In this document: positions 19,378 to 29,188 of the stretch, one piece after another
Position numbering within the stretch: the first letter of the stretch is position 1
Layout: each line of letters opens with the position of its first letter
NCBI GenBank assembly: GCA_947471745.1
Contig: CANJKZ010000820.1
Coordinates: forward strand, 1,339,501 to 1,403,500
From: Closterium sp. Naga37s-1
Taxonomy: Eukaryota; Streptophyta; Zygnematophyceae; Desmidiales; Closteriaceae
Reading direction: 5' to 3'
Length of the DNA stretch: 64,000 nt
Translations under genes and position numbers: made by a program
Notes under the pieces: model-generated
What the model saw: the letters and a program-made list of their open reading frames with translations, nothing else
What the model was told of the DNA's origin: nothing
The model's database searches: none

Positions 19378-21613
19378 TCAACCACAGGACAACCGAACAC
19401 CGATGGAAGTGAGGAGGTGGTGATGGTCCTGGCGACCAAGTGACTTGGTGAACAAGTTAGCAAGGTTGCAGTCGGAGGGAGTAATGCTGAAACTCATGTG
19501 CTTGGTGCGGCTATGAAAGACGGGGCCCTTTGGTGCTTTCGTTGTCACACCACAGTGTGGGAGCTGGTTGAGGATACCCGAGTTCTGCAACCATAAAGGA
19601 GAGCCAACGGGCCTCCTAGGCAGCCATGGTCTCGGCATACGGCTCTGCCTCACAAGACGACAGTGGAACTGAGGATGATCGAGTGGAGCGCCAACTCACG
19701 ACTCCACTGCCAAGGGTAAAGCAATACCCTTGAGAAGAGCGCCGATCACTCTGATCATCAGAATATGAAGAATCACTGTACCCCTCAAGACAAACAGGTG
19801 AACAGTCGCCAAGACTGAGCAAATAATCACGTGTGCGTTTAAGGTTGCAAAGAACCAGCTTGGCGGCAGACCAGTGTTGTTTGGTGAAGCGACCAGGTGC
19901 AACATAGTGAGGTGGTACACTGACTGGGTACGCCAAGTCTGGTGGTGTGCACATCATTGCATACATGAGGGATCCAACAGGCTCGGGGTATGGCTTGTCA
20001 CAGCGCTCTGAGGGAACGGAGGGTGCAGTGAGCTGGTGCTGGAGAGAGAGTGGGGTAGGAATTGGTGTTGCTTTCTCCATCTTGAATTGCTCTAGGACGT
20101 TGTTAATGTAAAAATTTTGAGAAAAGGTGATGTGCGGGCCGTGCGATCACGTGTGATTTCCATGTCTAAATAGTTCGTCAGCTTCCCAAGATCCTTAATG
20201 GTAAGCTTCTCACCAAGTGCGGTTTTGACTGCAGCCAACTCAGCATGATCTTTGTCATCGACATAAACCAGGATGAAAAAGCGGGATGGGGTTGCTCTGA
20301 TGAAGAGGCTGGGATCAGAGGTGGATGGGTGAAAGTCGAGGGACTCTAAGGTGCCTTTGAGCTTGTTCTGCAATTCCCGGGGTGCTTGCTTGAGGCCATA
20401 CACTGGCCGATTCAGCTTCCATACAGTGTCTGGCGGAAAGGGAGCTGGGAATCCTTGGGCCACTCCATATAGATTTTTTCTCAAAGGACCCCTTGGAGAA
20501 AGGCAGAAGTCACTTCCGTTCAGTTAGCCTCTATGTCATCTCGAGCAGCAACATCAAGAAGGGAGTGTAGTGTGGGGGTTTTGGCTGTGGGTGAAAACGT
20601 CTCAAAGAAGTCGGGTCCTTGCTTTTGGGTAAATCCCTCGGCACCGTGCTTTGAAAACAGGCAGGAGGAGTTGGAACAAGAGGAGATGATGGAGGAGGGG
20701 AGGAGGGGGGAAGGAGCGAGGGTGACTGTGAAATGCTAGAAGAAGAAGTGGGTGGTGGAGGGTTCGGACTCCGACATGGTGGAGGGAGCGGGAAGAGGAG
20801 GAGATGGGGTGGCGGTGGCAGGAAGACTATCAAAGTCAGCCCAGGTAAGAGAAGGAGGAGGAGGAGATGGGGAAGAGATGGAGGGGTAGAACGGGTGAGA
20901 CTCATCAAAAAAGACATATTGGCTGCGATAGAGCTTGTTGGTGGCAGGATGGAGAGAAACGTAGCTCGGAGAGTCAGAGTTGTGCCCGAGGTACACGAAG
21001 GTGATTGTCTTGAGAGCGAGCTTGCCGCCAGCTGCACGACGGGCTTGGAAGTTGAGGAGGACATATGAGGTGCATCTCCATACACGGAGAGGGCAGGCGG
21101 ACGGCTTCTGACCCGTCCATAGCTCAACGGGGGTGGTGTGGGCATGGTGAGGATGAGGATGGAGATTGTAGAGGGCAGCAGCATGAAGCATGGCGTCACC
21201 CCAAAGGGAGGGAGGGGCGGAGGCATGAGTGAGGAGGCAGCGATCGATCTGTACCAAGATGCCGTTTGGGTTTTCAACAATGTCATTATGCTGAGGACTG
21301 TCTTGGAGAGTGAAGGTATGAGGACTCCCAATGACACTTGAGAGTGTGATTTTGGAATTCGCCACCACCGTCGGAGTGTAGGCACTTGTTTTTGGTCTTG
21401 AAGTATGTTTGAGCCTGCTAGACCCATTTCATGATAGTGGCTGGGGCTTCTGACTTGGAAGTGAGAAGATGGACGGAAACATAGCGGGGGGAGTCATCAA
21501 TGATGACAAGGAAGTAGGAAAGCCCACAACGAGAACGAACTGGAGCAGGACCCCAAAGGTCCATGTGCACGCCGTTTAAAGGTGTAGTGGAGACGAATTG
21601 AGTGGGAGGATGG
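19378..21613 (-). pseudogene. Family-2 copia pol, degenerate (copy B)
   Basis: Same order as copy A: integrase core (MDLWGPAPV) at the right, integrase C-terminal part (20736-21368), reverse transcriptase (20092-20484) where the LVYVDD motif reads through, connection region and RNase H (19378-20080). The pieces are in different frames and integrase lacks its zinc-binding N-terminus. Confidence 0.85.
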
Positions 21614-21628
21614 AGCATTCCATGGCAG

Positions 21629-21780
21629 ACTGCACGCCTCCTTGTCGCGTATGATGGTGGGGTCAAGGCCGTCAGTGCGGATGGGGTCGGAGAAGAGGAA
21701 GCAGAGGCGATGGGGGCGCGGCAGCAGACAACCCAGCCAGTCAGGGGGGATTGCATGCAGACAGGCAAGGAGGGAGACCC
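21629..21780 (-). pseudogene. PES-like terminal exon, truncated extra copy
   Basis: Reads LLPRPHRLCFLFSDPIRT, then a DGLDPTIIRDKEAC-like stretch, a tandem copy of the exon at 21796-22003. It is cut at about 21629 by family-2 copy B, so the last coding part of the gene is missing here. Confidence 0.65.
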
Positions 21781-21795
21781 ACTGAACTGACCCAC

Positions 21796-22003
21796 CTGGT
21801 AGATCCTGCTGCACTCCTCCTTGTCTCGTATGATCGTGGGGTCAAGCCCGTCCGTGCGGATGGGGTCAGAGAAGAGGAAGTAGAGGCGCTGGGGGCGCGG
21901 CAGCAGGCCGGCATTGGAGGCGAGGGGGAAGGGGGGCGACTGCATGCCCGTGGCCTGCAGTGCTGGCTTCAGCCAGGGGCCAATGGGAGAGGACATAATT
22001 TCC
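21796..22003 (-). CDS. PES-like acyltransferase B, C-terminal exon (E13)
   Basis: Encodes SPIGPWLKPALQATGMQ, then RPQRLYFLFSDPIRTDG and DPTIIRDKEECSRIYQ. The middle matches the RFYFLFGKPI block near the end of phytyl ester synthases. Acceptor CTCAG before 22003; donor CAG/GTGGGT at 21796. The family normally continues about 30 residues further; that part is not found. Confidence 0.65.
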
Positions 22004-22079
22004 CTGAGATCAGGCAGGGGAGGAGCAGAGAGAGGAGACGTGGGGAGGGTTGGGAAGGGGAGGAAAGAATAAGGGGGCT

Positions 22080-22360
22080 GTGAGGAGGCGAGGGGGAAGG
22101 GACCGTCTGCATGCCCGTGGCCTGTAGTGCTGGCTTCAACCAGGGGCCGATGGGAGAGAACATGATCTCGCTGTAAGGTCAGGGGTGGAGGGGAGCAGAG
22201 AGGGGGGAGGTGGGGAGGGGTGGGAAGGGGAGGAGAAAATAAGGGGGTTGTAAGAAGCCCAGCATTGGAGGCGAGGGGGAAGGGCACTGTCTGCATGCCG
22301 GTGGCTTGTAGTGCTGGCGTCAACCAGGGGCCGATGGGAGAGGTCACTATATCCCTGTGG
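22080..22360 (-). repeat. Two further tandem partial copies of E13
   Basis: Blocks at about 22085-22180 and 22245-22360 repeat the SPIGPWLxPALQATGMQ region with frame changes, so four versions of this exon piece exist in series. Confidence 0.7.
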
Positions 22361-22575
22361 GTTGAGGAGTAAGGGGGAAGAGGGGGGCCGGTGAAGGAGG
22401 AGAGCTTAAGGGGAATGTGAGAAGGTCGGCATAGAGGCGAAAGCAAAGGTATGCGTGCATGCTAGATGGGGGAGTGTGGCAATATGGTGGCTCGATCGTG
22501 CTGGTTGGAATCAAGTGGCACCTGAATGGTATATGTGTCAAATGCGTTCTCCACACTCAGTGGCCACTGAACCAT

Positions 22576-22850
22576 TCACTCAGGGTCCATGAGCACGTCA
22601 AATGCGTCCTCCACTCCGATAGTAGAAGAGAACGGCACGATGGTGGCACCACAGCGCACCGCACCGCACCGCACCGCACCAGGTGCTTTCCCCCCCGCCC
22701 ATGCAAGCCACTCACTCAGGATGCATGAGCACGTCAAATGCGTCCTCCACTCCAATGGTGGAAAACGGCAGGATGGGTGGAGCCACAGCGCACGGCAATG
22801 CACACAAAGTCGGTGGTGTCTGGCTGTGCGCACATAATATGGAAAGGCAG
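22576..22850 (-). repeat. Tandem partial copies of the E12 3' end
   Basis: Two blocks repeat the ATIVPFSTIGVEDAFDVLMD coding end of exon E12: about 22576-22680 and 22705-22840. Both have indels or lack the upstream half. Confidence 0.75.
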
Positions 22851-22867
22851 AGCACACAGCATGGTTT

Positions 22868-22881
22868 TTGAGAATTCTCAA
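22868..22881. repeat. Junction palindrome P1 (centre AATT)
   Basis: Perfect 14-bp palindrome TTGAGAATTCTCAA with partial further T/A arms. It lies between the second E12 tail copy and the full E12 exon, that is, between tandem copies of the same sequence. Confidence 0.8.
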
Positions 22882-22925
22882 GAACCAGCTACACCATGGT
22901 ATGGCAAGGCACTCGAGGCACTCAC

Positions 22926-23146
22926 TCGGGGTCCATGAGCACGTCAAATGCGTCTTCCACCCCGATAGTAGAAAACGGCACGATGGTGGCGCCACAGCGC
23001 ACCGCGATGCGCACAAAGTCAGTCGTATCGCGCCAGAACAGCTTGTACTTCTCGTTCTTCCGCTTCCCCACCTCCCTGCCGCCCCCCGGGTACAGCAGCA
23101 AGTTCTCCCCCTCCCTCAGCAGCTGGTAGCATGCTCGGGGGGATAC
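22926..23146 (-). CDS. PES-like acyltransferase B, exon E12 (acyltransferase core)
   Basis: Encodes VSPRACYQLLREGENLLLYP, then GGGREVGKRKNEKYKLFW, then DFVRIAVRCGATIVPF. This is the signature LLYPGGxRE...EYKLFW...FVRxAxxxGATIVPF block of phytyl ester synthase / esterase-lipase-acyltransferase proteins. Acceptor CTGCAG before 23146; donor CCGA/GTGAGT at 22926. Best-conserved exon of the gene. Confidence 0.82.
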
Positions 23147-23253
23147 CTGCAGCCAGTGGGGAGGGTTTGAGCAGGACAGGGATTGGGAGGGTTTGAGCAG
23201 GACAGGGATTGGGAGGGTGGGGTTGTGAGAACTGAAAGGTCTCCTCCCTGCCG

Positions 23254-23465
23254 CCACCCGGGTATAGTAGCAAATTCTCCCCCTCCCTCAGGAGCTGGTA
23301 CCACACGCGAGGGGACACCTGCAGCATGATGAGAGGGAGCGAGGAGCATAAGTCAGTGCGACAACTGACAGGTCACTTCCCTCCTCCCCCCATTCCTCCC
23401 GGGTACAACAGTATGCTCTCCCACTCCCTCAGGAGCTGGTAGCACGCGCGAGGGGACATCTGCGG
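23254..23465 (-). repeat. Two tandem partial copies of the E12 5' end
   Basis: Blocks at about 23254-23326 and 23394-23465 repeat the SPRxxYQLLREGENLLLYPG coding start with acceptor-like CAG, but lack the 3' half. Confidence 0.75.
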
Positions 23466-23540
23466 CATGATGAGAGGGAGGGAGGAGGGTAGGTCAGTGG
23501 TGTCGTGCCAAAACAGCCTTTTTCAGTCATGTGCAGCTTG

Positions 23541-24076
23541 TTCTTCCCTTTTATACCACTCACCTTCTCTTTTCTTCCCTTTTATACCACTCACCTTCCC
23601 TTTTCTTCCCTTTTATACCACTCATCTTCCCTTTTCTTCCCTTTTATACCACTCACCTTCCCTTTTCTTCCCTTTTATACCACTCACCTTCCCTTTTCTT
23701 CCCTTTTATACCACTCACCTTCTCTTTTCTTCCCTTATATACCACTCACCTTCTCTTTTCTTCCCTTTTATACCACTCACCTTCTCTTTTCTTCCCTTTT
23801 ATACCACTCACCTTCTCTTTTCTTCCCTTTTATACCACTCACCTTCTCTTTTCTTCCCTTTTATACCACTCACCTTCTCTTTTCTTCCCTTTTATACCAC
23901 TCACCTTCCCTTTTCTTCCCTTTTATACCACTCACCTTCCCTTTTCTTCCCTTTTATACCACTCGCCTTCCCTTTTCTTCCCTTTTATACCACTCACCTT
24001 CCCTTTTCTTCCCTTTTATACCACTCACCTTCTATTTTCTTCCCTTTTATACCACTCACCTTCTCTTTTCTTCCCT
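23541..24076. repeat. 31-bp minisatellite
   Basis: About 17 copies of a unit containing CCCTTTTATACCACTCACC. As 31 is not a multiple of 3 the array is open in all three + frames, giving false Phe/Ser/Pro-rich proteins. It interrupts a decayed E12 copy. Confidence 0.95.
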
Positions 24077-24300
24077 CAAAAGTCGTTGATGGTACGCCCA
24101 GAGGGTAGGTCAGTGGTGTCGTGCCAGAACAGCTTGTACTTCTCGCTACTCCACTTCCCCACCTCTCTCAACCCTGGCGATACAACCTGCCTTTACAACC
24201 ACCACTCCCATCCCCGCCCCAACCCCCACCGTCTCACCCACACAGCACCGTCATTGGTGAACCGGTCTGCAAAGGGGCTCTGCCGATGCCGTCTATTCGC
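24070..24300 (-). repeat. Decayed copies of E12 and E11 pieces
   Basis: About 24080-24165 reads EKYKLFWHDTTD (E12 middle), and about 24240-24300 reads SPFADRFTNDGAV (E11 end). Both are tandem duplicates now in non-coding DNA. Confidence 0.6.
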
Positions 24301-24316
24301 CTTCAACTACAACATG

Positions 24317-24552
24317 CTAATCCCATCCCCATCCCCATCCCCATCCCCATTCCCATCCCCATCCCCATCCCCATCCCCATCCCCATTCCCATCCCCATTC
24401 CCATCCCCATCCCCATTCCCATCACCATCCCCATCCCCATTCCCATCCCCATCCCCATCCCCATCCCCATCCCCATCCCCATTCCCATCCCCATTCCCAT
24501 CCCCATCCCCATTCCCATCCCCATTCCCATCCCCATTCCCATCCCCATCCCC
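24317..24552. repeat. (CCCATC/CCCATT)n hexanucleotide array
   Basis: About 39 units in an intron of the PES-like gene. Other frames give spurious Pro-Ile or Gly-Met ORFs. The unit is not a plant or algal telomere repeat. Confidence 0.96.
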
Positions 24553-24574
24553 GCCCCAAACCCCCCAATCTCAC

Positions 24575-24690
24575 CCGCACGGCGCCGTATTTGGTGAACT
24601 GGTCAGCAAAGGGCCCCTGCCAGTGGGTGGGCGCGCCCAGCCCTCTTAACGTGACTCCCGTGCGCATGTGAATGTCTCGGATCATGAGCA
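24575..24690 (-). CDS. PES-like acyltransferase B, exon E11
   Basis: Encodes LLIRDIHMRTGVTLRGLGAP, then THWQGPFADQFTKYGAVR, matching the family block LLRGxAHP...FxxFGAVPVS just before the PGG motif of E12. Donor CGG/GTGAGA at 24575. It joins E12 as GAVR-VSPRACY. Confidence 0.72.
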
Positions 24691-24831
24691 GCCTGGCAGG
24701 GAAGGGGAGGGGTGGAAGGAGGAGGCACTCAAACTGATGAATGGACGAAAACAGTGGATACTGCTAGAGGGGGGCGAGCAGCGCGCAGCCAGCCCTAAGA
24801 GAGTGAAACCCGGGAGCAGTGAGATGTAATA

Positions 24832-24843
24832 TGAGGTGCCTCA
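24832..24843. repeat. Weak junction palindrome near P2
   Basis: TGAGG-TG-CCTCA, followed by AAA. It is part of the left tandem copy; its counterpart in the right copy near 24934 is decayed (GAAGCACCTCAAAA). Confidence 0.5.
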
Positions 24844-24848
24844 AAATT

Positions 24849-24882
24849 CGAGTGACTTTTGAGAATTCTCAAAAGTCACTCG
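24849..24882. repeat. Junction palindrome P2 (34 bp, centre AATT)
   Basis: Perfect palindrome with arms CGAGTGACTTTTGAGAA. It separates two tandem copies of an approximately 70-bp block (about 24781-24852 and 24883-24953) sharing GCAGCCAGCCCTA and GAGTGAAACCC. Longest perfect example. Confidence 0.93.
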
Positions 24883-25005
24883 TACGCAGCCAGCCCTACG
24901 AGAGTGAAACCCGCGAGCAGTGAGGTGTGTTATGAAGCACCTCAAAATGCGAGCAGCGCGCATGTGGATGCCTCGGATCATGAAAGGCATGTGAAATAAG
25001 ACTGG

Positions 25006-25023
25006 TTTTGAGGCGTCTCAAAA
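25006..25023. repeat. Junction palindrome P3 (centre GCGT)
   Basis: TTTTGAG-GCGT-CTCAAAA, arms perfect, centre off by one pair. It lies between ATCATGAAAGGCATG (24977-24991) and ATCATGAGAGGCCTG (25023-25037). Confidence 0.85.
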
Positions 25024-25124
25024 TCATGAGAGGCCTGCAGAGGGGTGGAAGGAGGAAGACTGCACATAGATGCATCTCCTGGCAGGCGAGAGAGACATGG
25101 ATGGAGAGATGCAGGAGGTTGAAG

Positions 25125-25152
25125 AAGTGTTTTGAGACGTCTCAAAACACTT
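25125..25152. repeat. Junction palindrome P4 (28 bp, centre ACGT)
   Basis: Perfect palindrome with arms AAGTGTTTTGAGAC. It lies between two tandem copies of a 42-bp block (25076-25117 and 25160-25201) sharing GAGAGACATGGATGGAGAGA. Confidence 0.95.
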
Positions 25153-25203
25153 GTTCATTCTCATGGCAGGCAAGAGAGACATGGATGGAGAGATGCAGAA
25201 GCC

Positions 25204-25224
25204 ACCCTGTACGACCCTAAACCC
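25204..25224. other. Two telomere-type CCCTAAA units
   Basis: ACCCTAAACCCT, a telo-box-like interstitial pair in an intron. Too short to suggest a chromosome end. Confidence 0.4.
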
Positions 25225-25269
25225 TACCCCACCTTCCCCCCACCTTTCAACACTCCCAAAAACGTGCAT

Positions 25270-25350
25270 GGCATACATACCGAAGATGGTGTGGTTGCCC
25301 ACAAACAGCAGCCTGCCCGCCCGGAGGGTTGGTGCTCCCAGTCGCCTTCG
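25270..25350 (-). CDS. PES-like exon E10, tandem copy 4
   Basis: Encodes RAGRLLFVGNHTIFGMYAM, corresponding to GPVLLVGYHMLLG of phytyl ester synthases, the acyltransferase entry with its conserved His. One of about four serial copies; which is spliced in cannot be told. Confidence 0.5.
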
Positions 25351-25462
25351 ATTCGAGTGACTTGCTCATCTTTTAAGATGGGCAACCAACCAAATCCCAT
25401 TTCCCCCCTCTCCTTCCCAACCCTCTTCCCCACTTCCTCCTCAAACCCCCCCAACGCACATG

Positions 25463-25550
25463 TCATAGATGCCGAAGATGGTGTGGTTGCCCACAAACAG
25501 CAGCTTCCCCTCGTTGCGCGGAATCTTCTCCAACCCTGCCATGCGCCGCG
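25463..25550 (-). CDS. PES-like exon E10, tandem copy 3 (best conserved)
   Basis: Encodes MAGLEKIPRNEGKLLFVGNH, then TIFGIYDM, with the conserved N-H-T motif of the acyltransferase active-site block. A GTGCGT donor-like site follows the ATG of YDM. Confidence 0.6.
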
Positions 25551-25629
25551 GGGCGTGGAGGGTTGGCGGAAGGGGATGGGGGATGACATGGGACATGGCA
25601 TGGCATGGCATGGCATGGCATGACGAACA

Positions 25630-25980
25630 GCAGCTTCCCCTCGTTGCGCGAAATCTTTTCCAACCCTGCCATGTGCCGTGAGGGTGGCGGGTGGGGGGAT
25701 GGGGGGGCGGGGTGGGGATGAAATGAGTCAAACATGGCATGGTAACCAGCAGGCTGCCCTGGTGTTTTGAGACGTCTCAAAACAAAGTGTTTTGAGACGT
25801 CTGATAATAAAAGTGTTTTGAGATGTCTCAAACAAAGTGTCTTGAGACGTCTGATAATAAAAGTGTTTCGAGACTTCTCAAAACAAACATGGCATAGCAT
25901 GGCATGGTAGCCAGCAGGCTGCCCTGGTTGCAAGGAATCTTTTCCAACCCTGCCATGCTGTGGTGTGGAGGGTGGGGGTT
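25630..25980 (-). repeat. PES-like exon E10, tandem copies 1 and 2 (partial)
   Basis: Blocks at about 25630-25680 and 25925-25965 repeat GLEKIxxNxG but run into different sequence before the NHT motif. They flank the palindrome cluster P5. Confidence 0.65.
25763..25883. repeat. Junction palindrome cluster P5 (2.5 x 50-bp units)
   Basis: Five TTTTGAG-type sites: a perfect 22-bp palindrome (25763-25784, centre ACGT), a half-palindrome at about 25790, and variants at about 25816 and 25866 around a 50-bp tandem unit with GTCTGATAATAAAAGTG. The cluster is flanked by direct copies sharing CCAGCAGGCTGCCCTGG (25731-25762 and about 25886-25926). Confidence 0.88.
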
Positions 25981-26104
25981 TGGGGAAAAGAGATGAATTG
26001 AGACGTTGCGTTGCATGGCATGCCATGGCATGGCATGGCACAGCACGGCACAGCACTGCATGGCACACTATGCCGGTATTTCTCACCCACACACATGCAC
26101 ATGT

Positions 26105-26190
26105 CAACATAAAGGGGCCGTGCAACCCAGTTCCAGAGGCGAGGCGGTATTGAGGCATGTCATCCAGCATGCCGACCAATGGACCGGCTA
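26105..26190 (-). repeat. PES-like exon E9 end, tandem copy 3 (donor lost)
   Basis: Encodes MLDDMPQYRLASGTGL-like sequence, a copy of the E9 end. The donor expected after TATGTTG reads ACATG here, so it cannot splice like the others. Confidence 0.6.
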
Positions 26191-26230
26191 CACACATTGC
26201 TTTATTTCGCACAGTACAGCACACACACGA

Positions 26231-26505
26231 CACACACACGGCACACACCACACGGCACACACCACACGGCACGCACCACACGGCACGCAGCACACGGCAC
26301 GCAGCACACGGCACGCAGCACACGGCACACACCACACGGCACACACCACACGGCACACACCACACGGCACGCACCACACGGCACACACCACACGGCACAC
26401 ACCACACGGCACACACCACACGGCACACACCACACGGCACACACCACACGGCACACACCACACGGCACACACCACACGGCACGCACCACACGGCATGCAG
26501 CACAC
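26231..26505. repeat. 14-bp minisatellite
   Basis: About 19 units of ACACACCACACGGC and variants (ACGCAGC). Open in several frames, giving Thr-His or Cys-Val-Pro shadow ORFs. Lies in an intron of the PES-like gene. Confidence 0.95.
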
Positions 26506-26539
26506 CATGACCATATCACACACACACACCCACACGTAC

Positions 26540-26625
26540 CAACATAGAGAGGCCCGGCCACCCAGTTCCAGAGGCGGTACTGAGGCATGTCATCCAGCAT
26601 ACCCTCCAGTGCTCGTCCCACCTCC
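26540..26625 (-). CDS. PES-like exon E9 end, tandem copy 2
   Basis: Encodes ALEGMLDDMPQYRLWNWVAG, then PLYV, ending at donor TTG/GTACGT. Near-identical to the E9 end at 26695. Confidence 0.5.
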
Positions 26626-26694
26626 CACACACCCACAGACTAGCCAAGCACAGACAGACACAGCACATTATTCCATGCAAACATACACACATAC

Positions 26695-28145
26695 CAACAT
26701 AGAGAGGCCGTGCGACCCAGTTCCAGAGGCGGTACTGCGGCATGTCATCCAGCATACCCTCCAGTGCCTGCCCCACCTCCCCTGCCGTCGCCCGCCCTTC
26801 CACCGACCCCATGTACCTCCCACCTTCCACTCCCCCTTCCCTTTCCCCTTCCCCTTTCGCTTCCACTTTTCCTTCCTTGCCTCCCTGCTGCTGCTCCTCT
26901 TTCCTCCTAGCCCTTGCTTCCCCCACCACACTCCCCACGCCGCTCCGTTGCATTGCTTTCTCTGTGGATGAAGCAGCAGCAGTGGCAGTGACAGAGCCAG
27001 CGGCATTATTACCAGGTTTCGCACCAGCTCCTGTCCCCTTATTAACAGCTCCGATACTGGAACTACCATTTGTGGCACTAGTAGAACTGGGGAGTGCAGC
27101 TCCATTAGCTGCATCAGGAGCACCAGAACGCGCAGCTGCAGCAGCAGAACCGGCACCACCACCACCACTGCCCTCTGCACCCCTCTCTGCATGCCCGTTA
27201 TTAGCACGCACAGAACGGGAGGCAGCAGATGCTGTAGCATTGGACTGGGGTGGGGAACCCAAAGCGGACTGAGAGGAGAGAGAATCAGGTGCAGCTTGAG
27301 AGGCGGAGGCAGCTTCAGAAGCAGAGGCAGCTTGAGGGAACATGCGATCAGCCCATGCGGCATCCCCTTTACCCTTCATCATCTCATAGTACCCATCCAG
27401 CCTCAAACCACGCTTGGCCTTCTTGACTTGCTCCCCTTGATTCCCTTGCAGTCCCTCCCGTTGTCTTTCCTTCCCTCCTCCCTGCCTGTCACCTCTACCC
27501 TGATCCTCCTTCCGCACCACATCATTCTCTACCCACAAGCTCTTCCGCACTCCCTCCTCCTCTCCTCTGCCCTCTTCCCTCCTCCCCTTGCTCCACTCCC
27601 GTAAACTCCTCACTATCCCTCCTTTTCCCCCTCCCCCTCCCACAACCCCTCTAGTTTCCACTCTCCCCTTCTCCATCCCCTTCCAAACCTCCGCCGAACC
27701 CTCGTCCTTCCGAGCCTGGGCCGCCCGAACCTGAGACCATTCCCGAAGCACCACCTCTCCCTGCGCCTCCTCCCGCTTCCGAGAAACTTCCACCCACACA
27801 TCTCCTCCATTCTCCCCCCCTTCAGCTTCTATCCCAGCATCTCCTATCTCTGCTCTTGCCACCGCTTCAGTTTCTGCTCCTACTGTTGCTCCTGCCACTG
27901 CTGCTGCTGGCACCCCTCCTGTTTCTGCTGCCACCACTCTTGCCACTGCAAATGCTGCTTCTGCTGTTGTTGTTGCCACTGCTGCTACTGTTTCCGCTGC
28001 CACTGCTGCTGCTGGCACCCCTGATGCTTCGGCTGCCACCACTCTTGCCGCTGCCACAGCGGCTGCTGCTGTAGTCGTTGCCACTGCTGCTGCTGTTTCT
28101 GCTGCCACAGCGGTTGCTGTTGCCAGCACAGCAGAAGCAGAGTTA
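26695..28145 (-). CDS. PES-like acyltransferase B, exon E9 with long Ala/Glu-rich insert
   Basis: An open segment of about 480 codons ending ALEGMLDDMPQYRLWNWVAR at donor TTG/GTATGT. Its end matches the YRLFxxATSPVMLST region between the hydrolase and acyltransferase halves of phytyl ester synthases. KRGLRLDGYYEMM near 27380 may match the family's RRxxDYVxD. Most of the rest (Ala/Val repeats, then Glu/Lys/Arg/Gly-rich) has no counterpart in the family. The frame differs from E8, so a splice or frameshift lies near 28145. The insert could also be intronic. Confidence 0.45.
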
Positions 28146-28676
28146 AAAATCGCTTCCTCTTGGCCTCTCAGCAGCAGCAGGGGCAGCAGCAGCAACACTC
28201 TCAAGTTCAGGCTCTGCGAGAATTCCCACATTTCTTGGCATTGTAGACACATCATTGGAGGCAAACGCAGCAGCATCAGCATCAGGGCCTGTGATTGGTC
28301 CGGCATCCGTGGCAGCAGAACCGGCCAATCCAAGCACAGCAGCCACGTCAGCATCATTCCAGTCCTTCCCCTCCATGCTGAACTCGCCCTCCTCACCGCT
28401 GCTGTACCCTGCAGCACCCTCCACTCCTGAACTTTCACCTGAACTTCTGACTGCTGCACTTGGTGCCGTGATGCCACCCGCGCTGCTGATACCAATTCGG
28501 CTTGCACCGTTCATTGCAGGTTCGGCAGCAGACGAAGCACTGCTATTGGCAGGGCTCTTATCCTCGCTATAAGCAGGCTCGTCGTCATCAGAGGGAGGGA
28601 CAGGGTCCAGAGGAAAGGCAGCAGAGGGCAGCAACACTCTGCACTCCTCCAGAATGTCCCGCAGAGAAACGCCCGC
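28146..28676 (-). CDS. PES-like acyltransferase B, exon E8
   Basis: Begins after acceptor TATCAG and encodes AGVSLRDILEECRVLLPSAA, then a Ser/Ala/Glu-rich acidic stretch. The start corresponds to the DGVNLxxII segment after GHTLLLE in the family. The frame closes at 28143. Confidence 0.5.
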
Positions 28677-28789
28677 CTGATAGAAGGGGAGAGGGAGAAG
28701 ACGGAGTGGGGCAGGGGGGTGAAGGGAAACGGTGGCCCGAGCACTTGGTTTGTACTTATAATGCGCTCAGGAAGCAGAGAGAAGGCAGC

Positions 28790-28856
28790 AGACGGCAGGA
28801 GACACCCCACCTTCCTTGCAGAATCTCCCGCAGAGAAACACCCGCCTGACGGACAG
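28790..28856 (-). repeat. Tandem copy of the E8 start
   Basis: Encodes QAGVSLREILQGRWGVSC, a duplicate of the E8 start lying just upstream of it. Confidence 0.65.
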
Positions 28857-29188
28857 GGGTGGGTTGATTGACAGTGGGAGGGATGACAGAAGGGGTTGGG
28901 TAAGAATGTACAGCTTTCAGCGGTGTGGCTTATCCAACCCCTTCTCCAGCAACCAAGAAGCCTGGTTTATGCCTTTTACCTAGCCTTACAGAGCAACCCA
29001 CCCACTACACTTAGCTGAAAGGCTTACAGAGACCACCACACAGCTTGCTGCGGCTCGCCTTCTTCCTTGTTTACTCTGTTGTGTGATGGCACTTATCCAA
29101 CCTCTTCTCCAGCAACCCAGAAAAGATGGCTCATCTCTAGCAAACCCAGTGTGGCTGGAGATGGGCTTTAAGACGGCTAAAGACTCAC

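Larger units (their letters stand above)
18661..21613 (-). mobile_element. Ty1/copia fragment, family 2, copy B
   Basis: Same layout and right break as copy A, with only scattered substitutions over about 2.7 kb. Its left part, lost in copy A, includes 18661-18917. On the right it carries about 15 bases (21614-21628) that belong to PES-like exon 1 and is then fused to a terminal PES-like exon copy. Confidence 0.85.

Noticed and set aside
24317-24552. Hexanucleotide array as an internal telomere
   Set aside because: CCCATC/CCCATT is not CCCTAAA or CCCTAAAA; the only telomere-type units are the two at about 25209-25220.
23467-24649. Long Phe/Ser/Pro-rich and Pro-Ile frames
   Set aside because: They come from the 31-bp and hexanucleotide arrays, open in all frames; no domain and no start context.
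26006-26971. Thr-His repeat protein and its Cys-Val-Pro opposite
   Set aside because: Product of the 14-bp minisatellite read in several frames.
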